From: a virus
Strand: one strand, 5' to 3'
Length of the DNA: 56,422 nucleotides
IMG/VR virus record: IMGVR_UViG_3300025132_000046
Span: 1-56,422 of that record
Of this stretch, positions 38,135-47,752 are shown piece after piece. The stretch's first letter is position 1; every line of letters begins with the position of its first letter. Under the pieces are notes generated by a model. That model worked only from the letters and a program-made list of their open reading frames with translations. It was not told the origin of the DNA and made no database searches. Position numbers and translations under genes: made by a program.

Positions 38135-38193
38135 AATCTTTCTCCTTAATCACTTTATGTGTATACTGTAATCTATTCTAGAAAGAGATACAA
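38135..38193. promoter_or_regulatory. divergent promoter region of replication operon and SNF2 helicase
   Basis: 59 bases between divergent genes. GTATACTGTA at 38161-38170 contains a -10-like TATACT (38162-38167) that repeats the TATACTGTA of the accessory operon promoter (19891-19899). In the minus direction TTGTAT, 17 bases and TACAGT overlap the same sequence. The -35 elements are poor, so an activator could be needed. Confidence 0.45.
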
Positions 38194-39666
38194 GTGATAA
38201 AGTACAAATTTAAAAATAAACCATATGCGCATCAGGCGGCATATTTAACTAGATTCTGGAAAGACCCTGTAGCAGCGGTGTTTGCCGACATGGGTACTGG
38301 TAAGACCTTTATGATTATTAATAACATAGCTATGTTATATGATAACGGCTATGTTTCTGGAGCCTTGGTTGTTGCGCCAAAGGGAGTATACCAAAACTGG
38401 GTATCTAATGAGATACCAAAACATATGCCCGATCATGTTGACTACAAAACTGCTTTATGGAGTCCAAGTCCTAAGAAAAAAGTAAAACAAGATTTAGAAA
38501 GTATGTTTGAGTTGGATGATAAACTACATATATTAATTATGAATGTGGAAGCTTTCAGTACACAAAAAGGTGTCAGCTTCGCAGAAAAGTTTTTATTATG
38601 CCATGACGCGTTCATGGTAATCGATGAAAGCACAACCATAAAATCACCGAAAGCAAAAAGAACAAAAAGTGTTTATAAGTTAGGAAGGTTTGCAAAGTAT
38701 AGAAGAATTTGTACAGGATCTCCTGTGACAAAAAGTCCCTTAGATTTATACACACAATGCGCTTTTTTAAATGCAGACTTACTTGGTTTTTCTAGTTATT
38801 ATGCTTTCCAAGCTAGATACGCAATTCTATCTCCACAATCTGTAGGACCTAAGTCTTTCAATCAGGTAGTTGGTTATAGAAGATTGGATGAATTATCAGA
38901 AAAATTAAAACCTTTTGCTTTTCGGATAAAAAAAGAAGAGTGTCTAGATTTACCTGAAAAAATATATTCATTGCGCTATGTAGATTTAACTGATGAACAA
39001 GAAGAAGCATACAAATCTATGAAAAAAATGGCTCTTGCTATGTTAGATGATGGTTCAATCACTACAACTGCAAGTGCCTTGACTCAGATACTGCGATTAC
39101 ATCAAATATGCTGTGGACATATAAAGAGTGATGATGGAAAGTTAGTTGAAATAAAATCAAACAGAATGAGTGTTTTATTAGACTGTATAGAAGAATGTTC
39201 CGGCAAAATTATTATATGGGCTAATTACACATACGACATAGAATCTATTGTAAAAAAACTTTCTGAAAAATTTGGTGGCGGATGTGCGGCAGGTTTTTAT
39301 GGAGCAACTTCTAATGAAGATCGGGTAAAGATTGTAGAAGACTTTCAAGATCCTAAATCTGATCTTTTGTTTTTTGTTGGGCAACCCAGAACAGGTGGAT
39401 ATGGTTTAACATTAACTCAGGCTTCTAATGTTATTTATTATTCAAACAACTATGACTTAGAAGTAAGGCTACAGTCAGAGGATCGAGCACATAGAATTGG
39501 ACAAACAAAGAGTGTAAATTATATAGATTTAATTTCGCAGTTTCCTTATATATCCGGAGAGAGGGTAATCGATACGATTGATCAAAAGATAGTTGAAGCT
39601 TTAAAAGATAAAATAGACGTAGCTAGTAAAGTATTAGGAGAGGAATTAAGAAAATGGTTGATATGA
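38194..39666 (+). CDS. SNF2-like SF2 helicase/translocase
   Basis: A 490-residue protein starting with GTG at 38194. Motif I DMGTGKTFM (32-40), motif Ia VVAPKGVYQNWV, motif II MVIDESTTIK (D144, E145) in place of DEAH, motif III RRICTGSPVTKSPLDLYTQ, and C-terminal motifs V and VI GGYGLTLTQASNVIYYSNNY and SEDRAHRIGQTKSVNYIDLI typical of the Snf2 family. Phage members are believed to help replication initiation, recombination or branch migration. It overlaps the exonuclease gene by 13 bases and forms a two-gene plus-strand unit. Confidence 0.85.
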   Translation: MIKYKFKNKPYAHQAAYLTRFWKDPVAAVFADMGTGKTFMIINNIAMLYDNGYVSGALVVAPKGVYQNWVSNEIPKHMPDHVDYKTALWSPSPKKKVKQDLESMFELDDKLHILIMNVEAFSTQKGVSFAEKFLLCHDAFMVIDESTTIKSPKAKRTKSVYKLGRFAKYRRICTGSPVTKSPLDLYTQCAFLNADLLGFSSYYAFQARYAILSPQSVGPKSFNQVVGYRRLDELSEKLKPFAFRIKKEECLDLPEKIYSLRYVDLTDEQEEAYKSMKKMALAMLDDGSITTTASALTQILRLHQICCGHIKSDDGKLVEIKSNRMSVLLDCIEECSGKIIIWANYTYDIESIVKKLSEKFGGGCAAGFYGATSNEDRVKIVEDFQDPKSDLLFFVGQPRTGGYGLTLTQASNVIYYSNNYDLEVRLQSEDRAHRIGQTKSVNYIDLISQFPYISGERVIDTIDQKIVEALKDKIDVASKVLGEELRKWLI

Positions 39667-40355
39667 TTATCAAGCCTAGATATAGATATAACTACACCAC
39701 GTTAAAACGGCAAGATCTTCCTGAGGGTCGGAGATATGTAAACGAAGTAGGGGACAAGTTGCCAAGCGTGACAACCATACTTAGTCATAGCAAAGATAAG
39801 TCTGGCCTGATTGAGTGGACCAATCGTGTAGGGAAGGAAGAGGCAGAACGCATTAGAGACAATGCCGCCAAGGTTGGAACCGCTATGCATTCGTTTATTG
39901 AATCCCATGTGAAATTAAGACCTGTGCCATATGCTAAGAAATTTTACCAGATAAAAGGATATAGGATGGGTGCAGGACTCATTGAGACGTTCTTTGAGGA
40001 CTTGGATGAAGTCTGGGGTAGTGAGGTCATGGTTTATAAACACGGCTCTTACGCAGGGACTATAGACCTCTCAGGGGTATTTAGGGGAGAATCCTCTATA
40101 ATTGACTTTAAACAGTCTAATAAAATGAAGAAAAGAGAGTGGATTGACGATTATTTCATACAATTAGCCGCGTATGCGGATGCCCACAACGATCAATTTA
40201 ACACGAATATACGTCAGGGAGTTGTACTAATGGCCTCTCAGGACGGTTATTTCAAAGATTTTGTGATATGTGGTAGAGAGTTTGATTCCTATCTCGATCA
40301 ATGGAGACAGAAACTCAAGATATTTATCGCTGACGCTGCTTCAAAAGAGTCGTGA
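39654..40355 (+). CDS. RecB/Cas4-like PD-(D/E)XK exonuclease
   Basis: A 233-residue nuclease with all motifs of RecB-family exonucleases: TAMHSFIESH (H79), SEVMVY (E124), GTIDLSGVF (D138), SSIIDFKQS (D151, K153) and YFIQLAAYADAH (Q170, Y174). Such enzymes degrade DNA ends for recombination or host DNA breakdown. It pairs with the SNF2 helicase upstream, which would supply unwinding. Its last 32 bases overlap, tail to tail, the end of the 1226-residue virion protein gene on the other strand. Confidence 0.85.
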   Translation: MVDMIIKPRYRYNYTTLKRQDLPEGRRYVNEVGDKLPSVTTILSHSKDKSGLIEWTNRVGKEEAERIRDNAAKVGTAMHSFIESHVKLRPVPYAKKFYQIKGYRMGAGLIETFFEDLDEVWGSEVMVYKHGSYAGTIDLSGVFRGESSIIDFKQSNKMKKREWIDDYFIQLAAYADAHNDQFNTNIRQGVVLMASQDGYFKDFVICGREFDSYLDQWRQKLKIFIADAASKES

Positions 40356-43300
40356 TGTAATCATCAGGGAACAAAGCTTCATATCTTGCTGCGAAGTCTG
40401 GAGACGTTTGTTGTGGTGAAGGCTTTGTTACTGCACTCATAGAAGGTAACGATTGACTAATCGGAGGAAGTTTTTGACTAAGTGGAACTTCTCTTTCCTC
40501 CTCACCCACCAATGCTTCAGCAAACTCAGTAGCTTGTATTGGTGCTGCAACTTTTGTAGCCATAATTGCTCTGGGTGCGAAACCTGTCATGTCATCGAAC
40601 ACATTTTTATAATATACTCCTACATCTTTTAAAACTTCTTTTGCCTGGTTCATGCCACTAGGTGTCTTAATATCATCTAATGAGTTAATTATTTTTTCTG
40701 CTAGTTTCGGGTTAGTGGCTGCAGTATACATCGCGGCATCATACACATTCATTTGTTGTCTTCCCAATAACCTAGCACCTAATCCTACAAACATATTAAT
40801 AGGAGACATTTTGTTTGTAACAAAAGCTGCCCTTGTAGAAGATTCTAATGTTTGTAAACCAAAACCAAACAAATTCCTGAAAGTATCATCTAAGGATCGT
40901 AAGCCTGACTCTAAATCAGCTTGAATTCTTCCAGTAGATAAAATTCTACGTTCTAACTCCGCTAATTTTTCTATGTTTTCTAATTCTTTCTTAGAATAAA
41001 TTTGATCTAAGGAAGACCGTATTTGTGGGTTTGTAACAAACGCTAACATTTTTGATGGAGCATCAAAACCAGTTTTTCCATATCCAAATCGTTCTTTATA
41101 AAACTTCCAAACTAAAGCCCTTAAAGGATTTATCAACGTGTCTTTTGTAACACCTTTTTCTTTTTTAGCAAGTAATCTATCTGATTCCTTTTTCAAGATG
41201 TTCATAAACTGAGGTTCTTTTAAAGCTTTTAAAATAACGTCACTATAGTTTTGTTTTTCGTTAACATAGGGAGCTATAGCCAACTCAAACTCGCCCTGCT
41301 TTATGGCATTTGCTTTATCCTCTAGCTCTTTCTTTCTAGCTATTATTTTAGTTGCCATTCCATCTGCATTATCTAACCTAGCTTTAAGTTCTTCAGGAAG
41401 ATTTTTACGGATAGTAGGAGATATATTTTTTAAAGCATTGCTAAAAGATTGTAGATCAAACTCCCCATCTTTCATAAAAGTTTTTTCAGGGTTGTTATTT
41501 GTTATCTTACTTATAACAGCTTTTTCTAAATTAGTTATGTAACTGGAAACGTGTTTACCATTATCTTTTAAAAACAAACTATTCAAAGCTTTTAAGTTTG
41601 CAGAATCGTTTAATAAAAATTTAGCTAAACTTTCTTCTGATGTAGAAGGATCTAAAGCTTTTTTAGCTAAAACATTTTTAAAGAAAGAAAACGTATCTTG
41701 ATATTCTTTTACAAACTGACCAACATCTTTTCCTTCCTTATTAAAGCCCCTCAATATTTCCTTATTTACCGAATCAAACATTTTTTGTTGAGAAAGCAAG
41801 AATCTTCTACCAGTATTGAAATCTTTAAACTCTTTATTTACATCAGCTTGTGTGTTTGCAAGACTGTTTCGTATCTTGCCTAACAAAGTAAATGCATCTG
41901 GTAAAGATAATTTTATAGTCGGAGATAAATCTTTTTCTGAGTATTGATTCTTTTTAAGAAAGTTTTTTACCAACCCATCTATCTGATCTTGAGTTGGATA
42001 GTAAAGTATGTTCCTATCTTTTTCTTGAACTCTTTTCCCAGTTGTTATATCTCTTGGGTTGTTTATTGCCTTAAAATTTTGTTTTCTATAAAAATTATTG
42101 AAAGCATAATTAAAAACAGAGTTTAAATTTTGCTCTAAAGTATCTATACCTTTTATTTGAGTTTGTAACTCCGGTGCTATACTTTCTCCAGGTAAAAGAA
42201 CTACCTTACCTTTTTTATTTTTTGCTCTTCTAGATATAGCAGTAAAGATAGGTATTTCTACATCTTGAGGAAAACCATCTTTTGTACCATAAGTTTTTTT
42301 AGATAATGCAAATTCCCTAAAACCAGGAACGCCTAAAGAATCACCATCTTTATTTGTATTAGTTTTAAAACCTTCTTCCATTCTACGAACAAATTCTTTT
42401 TGTCTTGACTCAAAAAAGTTATCCACTAAGTTATATATTCTTGTAAGAGGCACATCTTGAAAATCTCTTTCATCTTTTTGAGTTGGTTTAAATTGGTCTT
42501 TAAACTTTAATAAAAACTTCGTGAAATCTATTGAAGGAATACCAGGTAATATTTCTCCTCTTAACTCTTCTTCTGAAAACTTAGAAGGATCTCTAGTAGG
42601 TGCATCTATACCATCTCTTGTTCTTGTAAATTGTCCTTGTTCTGCTCTTATCTGAAAGTTTTTGTCTACTTGATCTAGTTTTTGAATAATAGAGCGTTCA
42701 AAAAAAGAACCAATATCATCTAAAGCTATGAAACGATATTTATTTTCTAATTTATCTTTTTCAGCTTTACCTATATTCCCAGCTCTTTCGTTTAACTCCC
42801 TGACATTTTTTTCATTCATTAAATGAACTGCTCTCAAAAACCCCACAGCTTCTTTCTTTTCCTGAGGAGTTGCTCTGGTAAATATAGTTGCAAAGTTGTC
42901 TATTAATTTATTCTGCCTTTGTATTGCAGATTTAGTGACTTCTGGTGGAGCCTTTGACCTATATTCATTAATCATTTTGTTTAACATAGGACTATCTGCT
43001 AATTGAGCAATATCTAATTTAAAATTTAATCCTTCAAATAACTCTGGATTATCTTTTTCAAATTGTTCTAATTGCTTTGCAAATTGAAAAGCTTTACCTT
43101 CATCAAACGTATCATCTTTCAATATTTTAAAAATATTATCTAGCTCTTTAGCAGCAGTTCCTAATGACCTATTATTCGCCATATCAACAATTTGTTTTGC
43201 TAAAGGTATATTTATTACATTTTGACCCACCAATTCTGCGAGTCTTGGATCTTCTTTTAAAATATTTGAAGTGCTTTTTGTAGCACTGCCCTCTGTATCT

Positions 43301-44004
43301 TTTGCTCCCGAAAAAAGTTTTCCTGCTGCTCTAGTAGGAGAAAGTTTAATTAGAGCTTCTCCCAAAGCCAATGTGCCTATGGCTGCGGGAAAGAATATAA
43401 AAGGAGCAGTAGCTTTTGCAACTTGTTTTGCTTGACCCTCTTCCATAAACTCTTCTATAGATTGATCAACTCCGGCCAATGCACCTGTAAAAGCTAAATC
43501 TATAAATAAAGCTTCTCTAGGATTTTTTCTAATGTAATCTAAGGTGTCTTTCGCAGCACCTTTTAAAGTATCTTTTGTTATGTTTCCGGTATAGTAATTC
43601 TGTACTTTTTCTAATTTTCCTAAGGCTCCGCTTTTAGCAAAAAAATTTAGAAGACCTGTGATTGGTAAAGTAACTCCTCCAAACTCACCTATCTTTCTTG
43701 CGTATCTCTCAGGCATATTTTTAGGAGCTGTTTCTCCTTTATTAAAAATTTCTACAAGTTGACCTATTTTCACAGGATCCTCGATACCAAGAATGTTTCC
43801 AATACCCTCTACGATAGGATCTGTTAATTCAAACAAACCTGTATTAAAAGCCCAAGATAGTTGATTAACTATTCCCATAGCATCTACAGGTTCTGCTCTT
43901 TTTGGAGCATCACTTGGATTTACTTGTATTGGATCCGCAACACCTATTTGTGTATTAGTTTCTGTGTCTACTTGAACACCACTAGGAAGAGTTATAACTG
44001 GCAT
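40324..44004 (-). CDS. large internal virion protein
   Basis: A 1226-residue protein, the longest of the genome and last in the late block. It is mostly helical with long charged stretches. Hydrophobic parts occur at about residues 105-125 (GEFGGVTLPITGLLNFF) and 200-220 (FIFFPAAIGTLALGEALIKL), and a short N-terminal beta segment MPVITLPSGVQVDTETNTQ. Size, order (last of four large late proteins) and composition fit the internal core/ejection proteins of podoviruses (T7 gp15/gp16-like), which leave the capsid before the DNA. No lytic domain is seen. Confidence 0.65.
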   Translation of the reverse strand: MPVITLPSGVQVDTETNTQIGVADPIQVNPSDAPKRAEPVDAMGIVNQLSWAFNTGLFELTDPIVEGIGNILGIEDPVKIGQLVEIFNKGETAPKNMPERYARKIGEFGGVTLPITGLLNFFAKSGALGKLEKVQNYYTGNITKDTLKGAAKDTLDYIRKNPREALFIDLAFTGALAGVDQSIEEFMEEGQAKQVAKATAPFIFFPAAIGTLALGEALIKLSPTRAAGKLFSGAKDTEGSATKSTSNILKEDPRLAELVGQNVINIPLAKQIVDMANNRSLGTAAKELDNIFKILKDDTFDEGKAFQFAKQLEQFEKDNPELFEGLNFKLDIAQLADSPMLNKMINEYRSKAPPEVTKSAIQRQNKLIDNFATIFTRATPQEKKEAVGFLRAVHLMNEKNVRELNERAGNIGKAEKDKLENKYRFIALDDIGSFFERSIIQKLDQVDKNFQIRAEQGQFTRTRDGIDAPTRDPSKFSEEELRGEILPGIPSIDFTKFLLKFKDQFKPTQKDERDFQDVPLTRIYNLVDNFFESRQKEFVRRMEEGFKTNTNKDGDSLGVPGFREFALSKKTYGTKDGFPQDVEIPIFTAISRRAKNKKGKVVLLPGESIAPELQTQIKGIDTLEQNLNSVFNYAFNNFYRKQNFKAINNPRDITTGKRVQEKDRNILYYPTQDQIDGLVKNFLKKNQYSEKDLSPTIKLSLPDAFTLLGKIRNSLANTQADVNKEFKDFNTGRRFLLSQQKMFDSVNKEILRGFNKEGKDVGQFVKEYQDTFSFFKNVLAKKALDPSTSEESLAKFLLNDSANLKALNSLFLKDNGKHVSSYITNLEKAVISKITNNNPEKTFMKDGEFDLQSFSNALKNISPTIRKNLPEELKARLDNADGMATKIIARKKELEDKANAIKQGEFELAIAPYVNEKQNYSDVILKALKEPQFMNILKKESDRLLAKKEKGVTKDTLINPLRALVWKFYKERFGYGKTGFDAPSKMLAFVTNPQIRSSLDQIYSKKELENIEKLAELERRILSTGRIQADLESGLRSLDDTFRNLFGFGLQTLESSTRAAFVTNKMSPINMFVGLGARLLGRQQMNVYDAAMYTAATNPKLAEKIINSLDDIKTPSGMNQAKEVLKDVGVYYKNVFDDMTGFAPRAIMATKVAAPIQATEFAEALVGEEEREVPLSQKLPPISQSLPSMSAVTKPSPQQTSPDFAARYEALFPDDYITTLLKQRQR

Positions 44005-46707
44005 TTACTTTCCGATTAATTGTAGTAATTGAGAAGAACTCATAGATTCTACTTGTAATTTACCATTAGCATCTTGATATTGTACAAAAACTTTACTTGG
44101 AGCGTTTTGTAAAACATCTCTAACAAAATTATTATTAACTGCATCGCTCAGACTTAGAGGATCACTTTCTGTTCCTTTAGGAATTTGTTTTAGTAATGGA
44201 AGAGTTACTCCTGTAAGTTTACTGTGATTTATTAAAATATTATTAACCAGTTTTCTTCTAAACTGATTTAAATTATTTAACATAACACTAGCATCTGTTA
44301 ATATTCCTGGATTAAAATTACTCAACTCTTTTTCTATATCTTCATATTCTGCTCTTAACAACCTTCCACCAGGACGCTCTGCATATTTACTTTGTTTTAT
44401 TAAATTTTTTACTTCCTGAACATCCGCAGTATCAAGTAATCTTTCGGCTCTTACACCCGGAATATCCACATTTCCAAGGAAAGGAACAAGTAAGGTAGAA
44501 GACATTCTTGAAAAAGCTGATCCTGGTCCGAATGCATCGCTTAAACCACCATCAACAACTTGATTTAATTTATCTAGTATACGTTTTTCTTCTGTTAAAG
44601 AAGCTAAAAGATCATCTCTAGTATCTTCACCTAATACAGGTTGTCCACCAGGAACAAAAGCCGCAGTTCCATTTGCGTCATACACAGGTGAATTAAAATC
44701 AGGAATAGTTTTTAAAAATTCTTTAGTTGGTTGCGCCTGAGAACTCATTTTTACAAATCGTTTTGATACAGGTAACAAAAGCTCACCAGTTTTAGGGTAA
44801 GTATCAAGCACCCCATACGCTTGAAGATTTGATAAATCTTCTATAGTTAAAGTTTTCGGATCGTTTTCTGCCTTAGCAACAAGAGCACCAGCTTTTGCTT
44901 TGTCTGAAGGTGTTTTAAATTGAGACTTAACAAATTCACCTCTTATGAGTTTAGCAAAATCAGCTTGTGCTTTTGCACTAGCAGAATCAATTGCTTCTTC
45001 TGCACTTATTGCAGCAGTTCCGATAGCTAAATCTTCTTTTCTTTCTGCGGCTCGTGCTTTCGCTAAACCAAGAGGTAGAGTCTGCAATCCTTCTGACAAT
45101 ACATCAAGAACTTTACGATTCTTTCCTGCCGACTTTGCAACATTCGCAGCGGCCTGAGCCAAGACTAGGTAAGCATTCATTTTTCTTTCGTTATCATCCA
45201 TACCTAGAATATCTTTGTAAAGAGTAGTTCTTTCTTTTACTCGAGCCTTAAAATCTTTTGGTGTTTTTTTAATTGTATCTCCTTGCAACAAAGCTAAAAG
45301 GTCTTTTTTACCATCTTGTTTTTGATTAGATTCTGGATCAGATTCTGGATCAGGTTCTTTATCAGATTTTTGAGAATCATCTAAAATATCACCAACGTCA
45401 GTTTTTAAACCTGAAGACTTTTGAGCAAGGTTAATCGGTCCCTGCCTTCCAGCAGTTGGCACAAAACCTTGACTGCCTGTATATGGAGGAAGAGATCCTC
45501 TAGTATCCATATCTGGGATAGTATCTATAAACTCTCTTCTAGTCATTTCAGGAACTAGACTAGATGGTTTTTCATAAGCAGATGGTTCTCTATCAAAAGG
45601 TCCTTTGTCCTTGAACATATTTCTAAGAGCATTTAAACCAGGATAGTAACCAGGTATAAAACCTTCTCCAAAAGGAGGTGAACCCTCACTTCTAAATACA
45701 GGCATATTCAAAGGCATTGTTGAGCCTCGTAGTGACTCAGCTATCTCCCTTAGTTCTTTAACAGGATCTTCATCGGATCCTCCAACATTCTTTGCGAAAC
45801 TAGCACCAAGTGCTGTAAGTGCTGCGGCTGGAGCAATTTGTCCAATGAAGGAAGGTCCAGACTGACGCGGAGGTGGAGATCCTCCATCTACTACTATTTC
45901 TTCTAAAGTAGTGCCACCTGACGTACCACCTAACATACCATTACCTGTACCACTTGCTATTCCATCTCCTGAACCACTTATAGCACCCACTCCTGATATA
46001 GGTTGAGACGTAATACTCTGACCTGAAATAACAACAGGAACTGCTGGAGTAGGAACTCTACCTTGTCCAAAAGGGATATTTGCTATGCCACCTTGAGTGG
46101 TTGGAACCCTACCTGCACTCATGTCAGGGAAGCCCCCTTGTGGTGTTACGTCACCGCCTTGAGGAATGTTTGGTAGAACTCTACCTGCACTCATGTCAGG
46201 AAAACCACCCTGTGGTGTTACATCACCACCCTGAGAAATATTTGGTTGAACTCTCCCTGCTCCCATGTTAGGGAAACCTCCTTGTGGTGTTACATCACCG
46301 CCTTGAGGAATCATAGTTTTTTCAATATTTCTTCTTATGATTTCCGGATCATCAACTTGTCTATCATCACCTTGAGTATAATCCGAACTTTCTCTTGTAA
46401 AAGTAGGACTTAAACCTTTAAATGTTCCATAGTCTCCTTTTTGAGATTTACTTCTATCTATAATCCTTGGTATACCATAATAATTTTGATAGTCAGAAGT
46501 CTCTAAAGCCCCTTTATCTTTTATAGGATCTGTTATAATGATTTCAGGAAGTAGAACCCCACCTTCTTTAGTTATTCCTACAGCATCTTTATTAGCATCG
46601 AATAATATTTCTGGATTATCTTCGGATCTGTAAAGTCGCAATGCAGAACCGCCATTTCCAAATTTTTGCACAAACATTTTTCTGTTTAAAACATTTCTTT
46701 TAGCCAT
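44005..46707 (-). CDS. large virion protein with 24-residue repeats
   Basis: A 900-residue protein. I use the ATG at 46707-46705 right after the upstream stop (TAGAATG) with GGA in place; a TTG four codons earlier lacks one. Residues about 135-225 hold three tandem units of GGDVTPQGGFPDMSAGRV type, then a long Gly/Ser/Pro-rich stretch, then a helical C-terminal half (about 480-900: ERKMNAYLVLAQAAANVAKS and KARAAERKEDLAIGTAAISA). Likely an internal virion or ejection protein, by order and helical, Ala-rich composition. No enzyme motif seen. Confidence 0.6.
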   Translation of the reverse strand: MAKRNVLNRKMFVQKFGNGGSALRLYRSEDNPEILFDANKDAVGITKEGGVLLPEIIITDPIKDKGALETSDYQNYYGIPRIIDRSKSQKGDYGTFKGLSPTFTRESSDYTQGDDRQVDDPEIIRRNIEKTMIPQGGDVTPQGGFPNMGAGRVQPNISQGGDVTPQGGFPDMSAGRVLPNIPQGGDVTPQGGFPDMSAGRVPTTQGGIANIPFGQGRVPTPAVPVVISGQSITSQPISGVGAISGSGDGIASGTGNGMLGGTSGGTTLEEIVVDGGSPPPRQSGPSFIGQIAPAAALTALGASFAKNVGGSDEDPVKELREIAESLRGSTMPLNMPVFRSEGSPPFGEGFIPGYYPGLNALRNMFKDKGPFDREPSAYEKPSSLVPEMTRREFIDTIPDMDTRGSLPPYTGSQGFVPTAGRQGPINLAQKSSGLKTDVGDILDDSQKSDKEPDPESDPESNQKQDGKKDLLALLQGDTIKKTPKDFKARVKERTTLYKDILGMDDNERKMNAYLVLAQAAANVAKSAGKNRKVLDVLSEGLQTLPLGLAKARAAERKEDLAIGTAAISAEEAIDSASAKAQADFAKLIRGEFVKSQFKTPSDKAKAGALVAKAENDPKTLTIEDLSNLQAYGVLDTYPKTGELLLPVSKRFVKMSSQAQPTKEFLKTIPDFNSPVYDANGTAAFVPGGQPVLGEDTRDDLLASLTEEKRILDKLNQVVDGGLSDAFGPGSAFSRMSSTLLVPFLGNVDIPGVRAERLLDTADVQEVKNLIKQSKYAERPGGRLLRAEYEDIEKELSNFNPGILTDASVMLNNLNQFRRKLVNNILINHSKLTGVTLPLLKQIPKGTESDPLSLSDAVNNNFVRDVLQNAPSKVFVQYQDANGKLQVESMSSSQLLQLIGK
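46111..46326 (-). repeat. three tandem 72-bp coding repeats
   Basis: Units start near 46111, 46183 and 46255 and encode GGDVTPQGGFP(D/N)M plus (S/G)AGRV with short linkers. Exact 72-bp spacing keeps the reading frame, and a shorter, degenerate fourth copy (TTQGGIANIPFGQGRVPTP) follows. Confidence 0.85.
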
Positions 46708-46708
46708 T

Positions 46709-47752
46709 CTAGAATCCAAAAGTCATATTAGGAAATGCACTCTTTAAAGCAGCACCAGAAAATGCAATATTTGCCCCTGTTCCTAACAACTGAAGTAAAG
46801 GATTACTTCCTGGTGTTGTAGAAGAAGTCAATGTAGACATTCCAGTAGGAACTTTGTTAATCGCATCTTGTAAAAAGCCAAATTTTTGATATGGATACAT
46901 CATTTGATTTAATTTGGTTTGCCTATCAGCTTCAAGCTCTAATTGTCTTTGATTTCTTGCACGATCTCCTGCACTAAAGAATGCTTGATAATCAGCAAGA
47001 CCCTGACCTTGAACATTTTGAGCAGTATTTTGTAAAGACTGACCAAGACCTTGAAAGGCTTGACCAAACTGACCAAGACCACTTGCAATGTTTGCTTGTC
47101 TTGCTTGTTGATTTGCAAAATCAGATCTCGATGCATCTAAAGCTTGAGAATACCCCTTAGAATATAAGTCAGCTAGAGCTCGTGATTGAACGTCTGCTAA
47201 ATTTCTATCTAACTCAGCGCGTTGAACTCCCTCTCTTCCGCCACCAAAAGCTGCAGACGCAATGGCTTGATCTGAGGCTCTGTTTCTCGCTATGCCACCT
47301 TGTCTGTTTAATTCTTTCATGGTGGCATCGATCACTTGTTGTTGATATGGATCCATGTATCTTTGAACATCAGCAGGATCATATCTCTCTCCAGTTCTTC
47401 GTAAAGTTTGAGCACCCTCTCTAAATAAAGGTCGAGCTTGTGCTACATCATCAATTCCCATATCTAGGAACTCTTTGTAACCACCAATACCTCTACCTCT
47501 TCTAAACTCTTCTCCTAACTGCAATCTAGCTACATTATCAAAATAATCTGCCTCAGCAGCTCTTATCGCAGGAAGTGCTTCAAGTCCCTCCGTTGGCGGA
47601 ACAAACTCTCTTGTAGTTCCTCCCTTTCCGTCTGGTACATCTTTAAATCTTCCGTAATATTGATCTATAAAACTTTCTAATAGGCCAATATTCCTAGCTT
47701 GTAATTCTGGATCAGGCTGTGTCGCTTGACCTCCATACATCATATCTGCCAT
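46709..47752 (-). CDS. internal virion/ejection-type protein
   Basis: A 347-residue protein, mostly helical with high Gln, Ala and Arg. The central part YMDPYQQQVIDATMKELNRQ, GIARNRASDQAIASAAFGGG and REGVQRAELDRNLADVQSRA is a pattern found in many marine podovirus virion proteins, placed with large internal proteins. The C terminus has hydrophobic LLQLLGTGANIAFSGAALKS. I infer a role in the ejected core. Direct overlap (shared base) with the upstream gene. Confidence 0.65.
   Translation of the reverse strand: MADMMYGGQATQPDPELQARNIGLLESFIDQYYGRFKDVPDGKGGTTREFVPPTEGLEALPAIRAAEADYFDNVARLQLGEEFRRGRGIGGYKEFLDMGIDDVAQARPLFREGAQTLRRTGERYDPADVQRYMDPYQQQVIDATMKELNRQGGIARNRASDQAIASAAFGGGREGVQRAELDRNLADVQSRALADLYSKGYSQALDASRSDFANQQARQANIASGLGQFGQAFQGLGQSLQNTAQNVQGQGLADYQAFFSAGDRARNQRQLELEADRQTKLNQMMYPYQKFGFLQDAINKVPTGMSTLTSSTTPGSNPLLQLLGTGANIAFSGAALKSAFPNMTFGF

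Noticed and set aside
46708-46719. TTG start for the 900-residue virion protein
   Set aside because: There is no ribosome site before it, while the ATG at 46707 directly follows the upstream stop with GGA in place.
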